Of a DNA stretch of 64,000 nucleotides, positions 58,766-64,000 are shown piece by piece; position 1 is the stretch's first letter, and each line of letters opens with the position of its first letter. The position numbers were made by a program, and so were the translations under genes. Source of the DNA: Halichoerus grypus (taxonomy: Eukaryota; Chordata; Mammalia; Carnivora; Phocidae); assembly GCF_964656455.1 (NCBI RefSeq), contig NC_135720.1, forward strand, positions 107,272,696 through 107,336,695, in the 5' to 3' direction. The notes beneath the pieces were generated by a model that saw only the letters and a list, made by a program, of their open reading frames with translations, was not told the DNA's origin and did no database searches.

Positions 58766-59000
58766 GTACCCACCATGCGGTGTCTGCATAAAGGCAGGGA
58801 CAGCTGTCAGTAAACCTTGGGTGATGAACCCACACGCAAGACTCTTAGGAAGCAGACGGCTCGTCCATGCCCTCACCAGGCCCCCTCCTGCCAAAGAACG
58901 AGGTGGTGGGTGGGGGTCAGGGCGGCGGCCCCACTGTCTCGTTGGGCTGCAGTCCTCAAAGACACGAGGAGGACTTGAGGTGTCAGGAGTGGTGCCCGCG
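58766..59000. other. Non-coding stretch, nothing recognised
   Basis: GC-rich unique DNA. Confidence 0.35.
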
Positions 59001-59004
59001 TCCA

Positions 59005-59120
59005 TGTCTCACACCCTAGTTGTGTGACGGTGGACAAGTCACTACCCTCAGGGCTTCCACCTCCTCACCTGTCCCGATCCTACCCGCGCCCCGGAGGTGC
59101 GGGGATCATAAGGCTCTGGG
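59005..59120 (+). mobile_element. MIR SINE fragment
   Basis: ACCCTAGTTGTGTGACGGTGGACAAGTCACTACCC, then CCACCTCCTCACCTGTC, is a MIR core. Confidence 0.65.
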
Positions 59121-59512
59121 CACGATGCTGCTACCTCCCAGCAAGCACAGCTCAAACGTGAGCCGTTTTTATTATTTCTCACAAGCCCTGGCTTTTCCAT
59201 CAGCCGTGCATGAGACCCCCTTGGGAATGCCACACCGGGGTGCTGGCCACTCCTGCAGATCGCAGCCTCTGTTCCCCAAGTCGGCACAGGGACCCAGGTC
59301 CCGGGGGGGCATGACTGGGTGCGGGCACAGCCCCGGTGGGGTCCGTCCCAGAGACGTGGTGTGGGAGAGGGCCTCGGCAGGGGTCTTCCTGCTCGAGCAG
59401 GGCTCCCCGCCACGCTGCCCTCCAGTTCCCCAGAGGAGGTTCAGGCCGGCGCCTGAGTCCACGCAATCACGCGGTAGCTGAAGTGTGGGAGGGGAGCCCG
59501 TGACCAGCTTGA
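59121..59512. other. CpG-moderate non-coding stretch
   Basis: GC-rich with scattered CpG (GTGCGGGCACAGCCCCGG, GAGACGTGGTGTGG), less dense than the two islands. A 153-codon plus frame and antisense frames overlap here without domains. Confidence 0.4.
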
Positions 59513-59514
59513 AA

Positions 59515-59610
59515 GTACACACACACACACACACACACTCACACTCATAGAGACATGCGCACACCTCACATACACACCTCACATAATAGCCCTCACACAC
59601 ACACACACAC
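59515..59610 (+). repeat. (CA)n-rich tract
   Basis: ACACACACACACACACACACTC, ACATACACACCTC and CACACACACACACACACAC words, leading into the tandem duplication. Confidence 0.9.
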
Positions 59611-59914
59611 ACCCCCACAGCTCACGGTCATATACATCTCATGGGCACGCATACATATCTCACACATGCACCTCACACATGTACACATACACCCCTCGGA
59701 CACACACATCACACCGCACGCGCGCACGCACATACACACGCACCCACACGGCATAGACTCACACACCCCCACAGCTCACGGTCATATACATCTCATGGGC
59801 ACGCATACATATCTCACACATGCACCTCACACATGTACACATACACCCCTCGGACACACACATCACACCGCACGCGCGCACGCACATACACACGCACCCA
59901 CACGGCATAGACTC
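59611..59914 (+). repeat. 154-bp tandem duplication, two copies
   Basis: Copy one 59,611-59,764, copy two 59,765-59,914. Shared landmarks such as ACCCCCACAGCTCACGGTCA, CGGACACACACATCACACCG and CACGGCATAGACTC recur with a constant 154-bp offset. I see no difference between the copies, so the duplication is recent or gene-converted, or an assembly artefact. Confidence 0.93.
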
Positions 59915-59934
59915 CCGCAGATAGGCACAAAGAC

Positions 59935-60139
59935 TTTTTTTTAAGATTTTATTTATTTATTTGAGAGAGAGCGAGAGAGAGAGTGAGAGAGAGAGAGAGA
60001 GCATGAGCAGGGGGAGGGTCAGAGGGAGAAGCAGACTCCCCGCTGAGCAGGGAGCCCGATGCGGGACTCGATCCTGAGACTCCAGGATCACGACCTGAGC
60101 CCAAGGCAGACGCTCAAGGCTGAGTCACCCAGGCGCCCC
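59935..60139 (-). mobile_element. Can-SINE, antisense, young-looking
   Basis: TTTTTTTTAAGATTTTATTT, then (GA)n-rich, GATGCGGGACTCGATCCTGAG, ending GAGTCACCCAGGCGCCCC. Target duplication CACAAAGACT / CACAAGACT. Confidence 0.95.
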
Positions 60140-60224
60140 CAGCCACAAGACTCGAGCCGCATGGAAACACAGCTCCAATCCCGGTGGCGCTGAGTCCTCG
60201 CAGCGCATGGAAACCCAAATTTAT

Positions 60225-60400
60225 TAGTTCATGTGCAAATCTTTCTTGAACACCTACTCTGCTCTCGGCACTGTTCTAGTCCCTGAGAGACAGCAGGGGA
60301 CAAAACGTGGAGATTACGTTTTAGCCAGGGAGACAGTAAGAAGAATGAATGGGGAGATTATATCATATATTAGAAGGAATTTAGTACTTTGGAGAAAAAT
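60225..60400 (-). mobile_element. L2 LINE, antisense
   Basis: CTTGAACACCTACTCTGCTCTCGGCACTGTTCTAGTCCCTGAG, then CAGCAGGGGACAAAACGTGG and GTTTTAGCCAGGGAGACAG. Confidence 0.85.
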
Positions 60401-60580
60401 GAAGGAGGGAAAAGGGAGAGGAGCGTGAGGAGCCTGCAGTCTGAACCAGGTCCTCTCCTCCTTCCTGGGGTCCCCTCTCTCCCCGAGGACCGGGGCCTGA
60501 GCCAGAGCCCCCCACCGTGGTGTGGGCCAGGGCCGGTGGTTCGAGGCGGACATTTGCCTGGTGGCTCCTGGCCTGGCTAA
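60401..60580. other. Non-coding stretch, nothing recognised
   Basis: Purine-rich start (GAAGGAGGGAAAAGGGAGAGG), then GC-rich. Confidence 0.35.
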
Positions 60581-60735
60581 TGGGGCTCAGCCTGTGTCAC
60601 ATGCCGGCAGCTGGCGTCCGCGGCGGGGCGGGCCTGCGCTCCCCCGAGATCTGTTGCTCTCTAACTACAGCGTGTCATCCTCCTCATTACTATTCTAATC
60701 CTCATTACAGGGAAATGTCCTCGCACTCAAACACA
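60580..60735. promoter_or_regulatory. Candidate CNE
   Basis: GGCTAATGGGGCTCAGCC and CTCTAACTACAGCGTGTCATCCTCCTCATTACTATTCTAATCCTCATTACAGGG: three TAAT/ATTA-type words and two TCCTCATTAC repeats within 45 bp. Confidence 0.42.
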
Positions 60736-60980
60736 ACAACCACGCAGCGCTGTTACACAGCCCCGTGGGGAGACAGGGCATTTTTCTGGAGCTGCCGGAG
60801 AGAACAGTCAGAGCAGCATGGGAGGAAGAGTTGATGCCTTCTGGAGTTTCTTGCTGGGGGTGCAGCCCTCCTCGGATGTCAACTTCTTCTCTCCTCTCTG
60901 TCCTCTATTGTCATCCTTCCCAACGAGAAGGCAGCTAAGTGTTTACTCCCCGCTTGTGCCTGCCACTGGTTAAGCCGGGA
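60736..60980. other. Non-coding stretch, nothing recognised
   Basis: Unique-looking DNA. No exon evidence. Confidence 0.35.
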
Positions 60981-60984
60981 GGAC

Positions 60985-61090
60985 TCCAGAGCCCAGCCCT
61001 GCTCTTTGCTTCGTTTGTCTTTGTAGCCAGGCCCCTGCCACAGTGCTTGGCACACAGTAGGGGCTCCATCATTGCTACTGGCAGGGGTCA
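60985..61090 (+). mobile_element. L2 LINE 3' terminus
   Basis: TTGTCTTTGTAGCCAGGCCCCTGCCACAGTGCTTGGCACACAGTAGGGGCTCCATCATTGC. Confidence 0.7.
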
Positions 61091-61360
61091 GGGCAAACGG
61101 GGCAGGGGAGGACCAAGAGTGAATGCAGAGTTTGGTGGGGGCGAAGCACGGCCTGTTGCCCTCGGCCCCTGGGTGGGTGAAGCAGTAGGACACGGGGAGG
61201 ATGAGAGACAGGCAGCTTCCCCATCCCTGCCCCAAGGATCTGTGCTCTTCCGGAATCCTAGTCCTTGAAGTTGCACCATCACAGAGTTATTCCCTTGTGC
61301 CAAACAGGACCTCCTCCTCCTCCCACGGTTCTCGTTTAAAAAGGCGCCTGTTCTCCCTGT
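61091..61360. other. Non-coding stretch, nothing recognised
   Basis: GC-rich unique DNA. Confidence 0.35.
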
Positions 61361-61364
61361 GAAA

Positions 61365-61580
61365 GAGATTGAATGTGGTGACCCGTAGTGTGTCGTTGAA
61401 TGACCTTGGCGAGGCCTTGCATGTTTCTAGGTCTCCATGCTCTGGTCTGTAAAATGGGGCTGTGACGCATGCCTACCTCAGGTCTGTTGTGAGGATTACG
61501 TGAGTGACCCTCTCTAAAGCACGTAACACGGTGCCTGGCACCCAGTGACTGTTCAGCGAGCAGCAGATCGCCTCAGTGTG
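61365..61580 (+). mobile_element. MIR SINE
   Basis: GTCGTTGAATGACCTTGGCGAGGCC, TCTGGTCTGTAAAATGGGGC, GTCTGTTGTGAGGATTACG and CACGGTGCCTGGCACCCAG. Confidence 0.85.
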
Positions 61581-61905
61581 TGAACTGGGGGCATTTCCCC
61601 AACCGGACACATCACGGGAGTGGGCCAGTGAAGGAAGAGCTTGCTCGACTGATCATCTCCCCCAGGGCTGGCCTGTGACTAGAGAGGAGATTCAAGGGAG
61701 TCAGAACCTCAGGCAGCTGGGTGGGCGTGGGCCAGGGGACAGGGCACTGCGAAGGCAAGGAACAGAGCCGGGGTTTGGGGTCCTGAGCTGGGGAGAGGGG
61801 TGATGGGAAAGGAGAAATGGTAAGTAAGGCACAGAGACTAGCAGGTTTACTTCCAGCTCCCAGCGAGCGATGAGCACGGGGAGACAGCTAGAGAACAGAG
61901 CCCTC
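61581..61905. other. Non-coding stretch, nothing recognised
   Basis: GC-rich unique DNA. Confidence 0.35.
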
Positions 61906-61909
61906 AGAA

Positions 61910-61990
61910 AGTTTCCAGCACATTCCTGCTAAAATTAGCCCCGTCTTGCATACGCAACTCTATATTTAAACCCGTGGCCTGTCAGAGTCA
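61910..61990. promoter_or_regulatory. Candidate CNE with MEF2-type site
   Basis: CTAAAATTAG at 61,929-61,938 fits the MEF2 consensus YTAWWWWTAR exactly; CTCTATATTTAAACCC follows at 61,958. CAGCACATTCCTGC at 61,916 contains a TEAD-like CATTCC. The grouping is suggestive but not proven. Confidence 0.42.
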
Positions 61991-62510
61991 CTGCTGTGCA
62001 GCCGGGTTTGGGGCCCTGTGCAGGCGGCAGCCCTGGGTGTGGGCCAGGTGACCAGGCTATGGAGTGAGGCCACCGGCCACCCACACCCACTTGGGCAGAG
62101 TTGCACGGGGGTGCATGTGTGTGCGGCAGGTGAGGCCTCCTGCCTCTTGTCCCGGCCTCATGGGACAGAATCCCAGCAGGGGCTCAATCACAGTCCTGTA
62201 TGCAGGCACGTGCACAAGGGACAGGGGCAGACAGGTGGAAAGAACACGGAGAGGAAAGAAGGAGGGACTGAGGGACAGGGACGGCAGCAGAATGAATGAG
62301 CGTCTGTCGAGAGGACAGAGGAAGGAGGTAGACAGAGCTCCAGGTGGCATGACGCTCTCCACTTGGGTGGATCTCCTAGTCCAGGGGACGAAGGGGTTGT
62401 CCCAAAGGGGGCTCAGCCTCCTCTGATCAAAGAGCCCCCCCAGCTCTGCTCTGAGGGTGAGGGGGAGCCCAGGCTGCCCTCCTTCCTTGCCTGCCTTCCA
62501 GCCTTCTCCA
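61991..62510. other. Non-coding stretch, nothing recognised
   Basis: GC-rich unique DNA. A 171-codon antisense frame (62,057-62,572) is serine/proline-rich and domainless. Confidence 0.35.
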
Positions 62511-62514
62511 GGGA

Positions 62515-62750
62515 GCGTGCTAGCTGATAAGAAGCCGGTTTTACCTGAGGCCTGGTACATTAACTTTGACACTGAAAAGGGGATATTTTATTACCCAGGA
62601 ATATTTCTGCATCTCTTCAGAGATCTTCTTGCTCAACCCCCACCCCAGTAGCCAGCCTCTTTAGACAATTAAAACCGACTCTGCAGTTAACCCTACTGAT
62701 CCAGCCCTGCTACGGGCCCCAAAGAGAGGATTTCATATGTGGGCAAGTGT
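62515..62750. promoter_or_regulatory. Candidate CNE
   Basis: GTGCTAGCTGATAAGAAGCC (GATA-type TGATAAG), GGTACATTAACTTTGACACTG, GGGATATTTTATTACCCAGGAATATTTCTGC (a loosely palindromic AATATTTC/GATATT pair), TTTAGACAATTAAAACCGAC, GCAGTTAACCC and GATTTCATATGTGG. AT-rich, repeat-free, between GC-rich flanks. Confidence 0.48.
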
Positions 62751-62794
62751 CTCCTTTATCCTGTGCAGCTGACCCCTCCTCCTCGCCCTACTGG

Positions 62795-62852
62795 CATGTG
62801 TGTGTGTGTGCATGCACACACGTGTCCACATGCACACACGTGTCCACATGCT
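62795..62852 (+). repeat. GT tract plus 18-bp tandem repeat
   Basis: TGTGTGTGTGTGTGCATGC, then two copies of ACACACGTGTCCACATGC. Confidence 0.85.
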
Positions 62853-62949
62853 GGGGGGGTGACCCATGAGGCCCTCCCACCAGGCCCTTCCTTCAGCTCC
62901 AGCCTCCTCTGATCTCAGACTGGCCAGGGGCCCCAGGCAGCCAGCAGTT

Positions 62950-63075
62950 CCCTCTTAGGCTACAGATGGGTCAACTAAGTCTCTGAGAAGTGAAGCGGTG
63001 TGACTAGCCCAGGATCACACAGGGAGCGCATGAGTTATCTGGGCCTGAATCCCTGATTCCTTACTTGTCCATGTA
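62950..63075 (-). mobile_element. MIR SINE, antisense fragment
   Basis: CAGATGGGTCAACTAAGTCTC, then GTGTGACTAGCCCAGGATCACACAGGGAGC. Confidence 0.7.
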
Positions 63076-63295
63076 TTCTCTACCTTCTGTGAACTAAGTC
63101 CTGATCATCCATAGTGTGTGCCTGGCTCTAACCTCACCTTCTCCCTGAGGCCCCACTCTGGCTTTCCAGGTAGGGTGTTCAACAGTCTGGCTTTCCTATG
63201 ACTGTCTTGGTTTTACTACTGAATGTTCTGCATCCAAGCCAGCAGGGTTGGACACCCTATTTCCAGGTCAAAATGATTCCCCCTGTTTCAGTGCT
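63076..63295. other. Non-coding stretch, nothing recognised
   Basis: Unique-looking DNA. No exon evidence. Confidence 0.35.
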
Positions 63296-63299
63296 CCTG

Positions 63300-63545
63300 A
63301 AAATATCCAATGATAATAGCTAACATTTATTGACATCTCTACTATTCTACTAAGTATTTGACACAGATTCATTCATTTCATGCTTGTAATAACCCACTGG
63401 AGTAGATCCTATTATCCCCATTTTACAGAAGGGAAAAGTGAGGCACAGAGAGGTTAACATGGAAAACCCAGCTGGGAAGGGAGAGCCAGGATTTAAACCT
63501 GCATACTCTCACCCCACAGGCAGGACTCTTAGCCTCCGGACGACC
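63300..63545 (-). mobile_element. MIR SINE, antisense, nearly complete
   Basis: TGATAATAGCTAACATTTATTGACATC, GTAATAACCCACTGGAGTAG, CATTTTACAGAAGGGAAAAGTGAGGCACAGAGAGGTTAAC and GGCAGGACTCTTAGCCTCCGG cover almost the whole MIR in reverse. Confidence 0.92.
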
Positions 63546-64000
63546 CAGTCCTCTCTTGGGGGTGGGGGGTGGTTCCTCCTGTGGTTGGTAGGTAAGGCTG
63601 CCTCCTTGCTCAACCAGACTCTCTGCCGAGCAGAACCCATGTCTCCCTAACCCTGGGGTCTGGTGCAGTGCCAGGCTCAGGATATGCACCACGAAGAACT
63701 TCGCTGACAGAATCCGGGCCTGCCCTCCTTTCCCTCAGCTGGCCCCCATTCCTTCCCTTTGCCCCACAGCCCGGGCCTCTGGCCTTCGGAGCCATCTTCC
63801 TTGCTCCTTGTTGGTATCTTCTGGGCTTCTGAGTCCTTTATTCCAGATGTCTTGAAAGAAACTACTTTCTTGTGAGCCAGCAAAGGTCAGGAGATGTCGG
63901 TGCATGTGTTCTGAGAGGTTCCAGACTTAGTCTTTGGCCCGAGGCCACTGCAGACTCACCCTCTGCATGGTTCCAAGATGGGAGCCCCCATGCTCCGGAA
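63546..64000. other. Non-coding stretch, weak L2 trace
   Basis: CCATGTCTCCCTAACCCTGGGGTCTGGTGCAGTGCCAGGCTCAGGATATGCACC at about 63,637-63,690 resembles an L2 terminus. The rest is unique-looking, with no exon evidence. Confidence 0.4.

Noticed and set aside
59611..59914. CRISPR-like array (two direct repeats)
   Set aside because: A head-to-tail duplication without spacers in a mammalian genome; no cas genes.
59555..59944. Frames rich in H/T (HTHTHT)
   Set aside because: Translation of the CA-rich tandem duplication.

Overview
The window is nuclear genomic DNA of a mammal, almost certainly a carnivore. It carries about 22 copies of the tRNA-Lys-derived Can-SINE family, which is restricted to Carnivora: a head like GGGGCGCCTGGGTGGCTCAG, a TC-rich middle, and an AAATAAATAAAATCTTTAAA-type tail, many flanked by near-perfect target-site duplications. 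The youngest copy (41,047-41,249) resembles the subtype I associate with bears, pinnipeds and mustelids. I see no copy of the young dog SINEC_Cf type, so an arctoid carnivore is my best guess (inference).

I find no convincing protein-coding exon, tRNA, rRNA or known small RNA gene. The longest open frames (190-250 codons) are explained by CpG-island DNA, simple repeats, or MIR, L2 and SINE sequence. Nearly all the readable structure is (a) interspersed repeats of several ages and (b) short AT-rich, homeobox-site-rich blocks that contrast with their GC-rich surroundings and look like conserved non-coding elements (CNEs). The second class is read from composition and motif content only, because no alignment was possible.

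Layout. 0-16 kb: old MIR and L2 fragments, six Can-SINEs, candidate CNEs at 2.76, 9.63 and 12.88 kb, and a 74-nt hairpin at 7.10 kb. 16.5-18.8 kb: a strong CpG island with a purine-rich GAGACAGAG stretch, then an AT-rich candidate CNE; this is the best promoter candidate. 19-36 kb: repeats, another purine-rich/CA-rich tract at 26.8-27.2 kb, and an 800-bp L2 split by a SINE and ending in a 410-bp pyrimidine microsatellite. 36.6-41.7 kb: a transposon-dense block with an antisense L1 carrying four nested SINEs, a sense L1 3' end, a SINE-split MER2 DNA transposon and an MaLR-like LTR. 41.25-55.7 kb: no Can-SINE in about 14.5 kb, a second small CpG island at 46.1 kb and the densest run of candidate CNEs. 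55.7-60.1 kb: SINEs resume, including one inserted into the tail of another, an antisense MLT1/MST-type LTR and a perfect-looking 154-bp tandem duplication. 60.1-64 kb: further candidate CNEs and MIRs.

The picture fits an intron or gene-poor flank of a developmental regulator, with enhancer-like elements concentrated where young retroposons are absent. I could not identify the locus and name no gene. No bacterial-type system, CRISPR array or intact virus is present. The most noteworthy items are the SINE-free candidate regulatory interval, the 7.1-kb hairpin, the RFX/E-box element at 57.85 kb and the nested-repeat chronologies.
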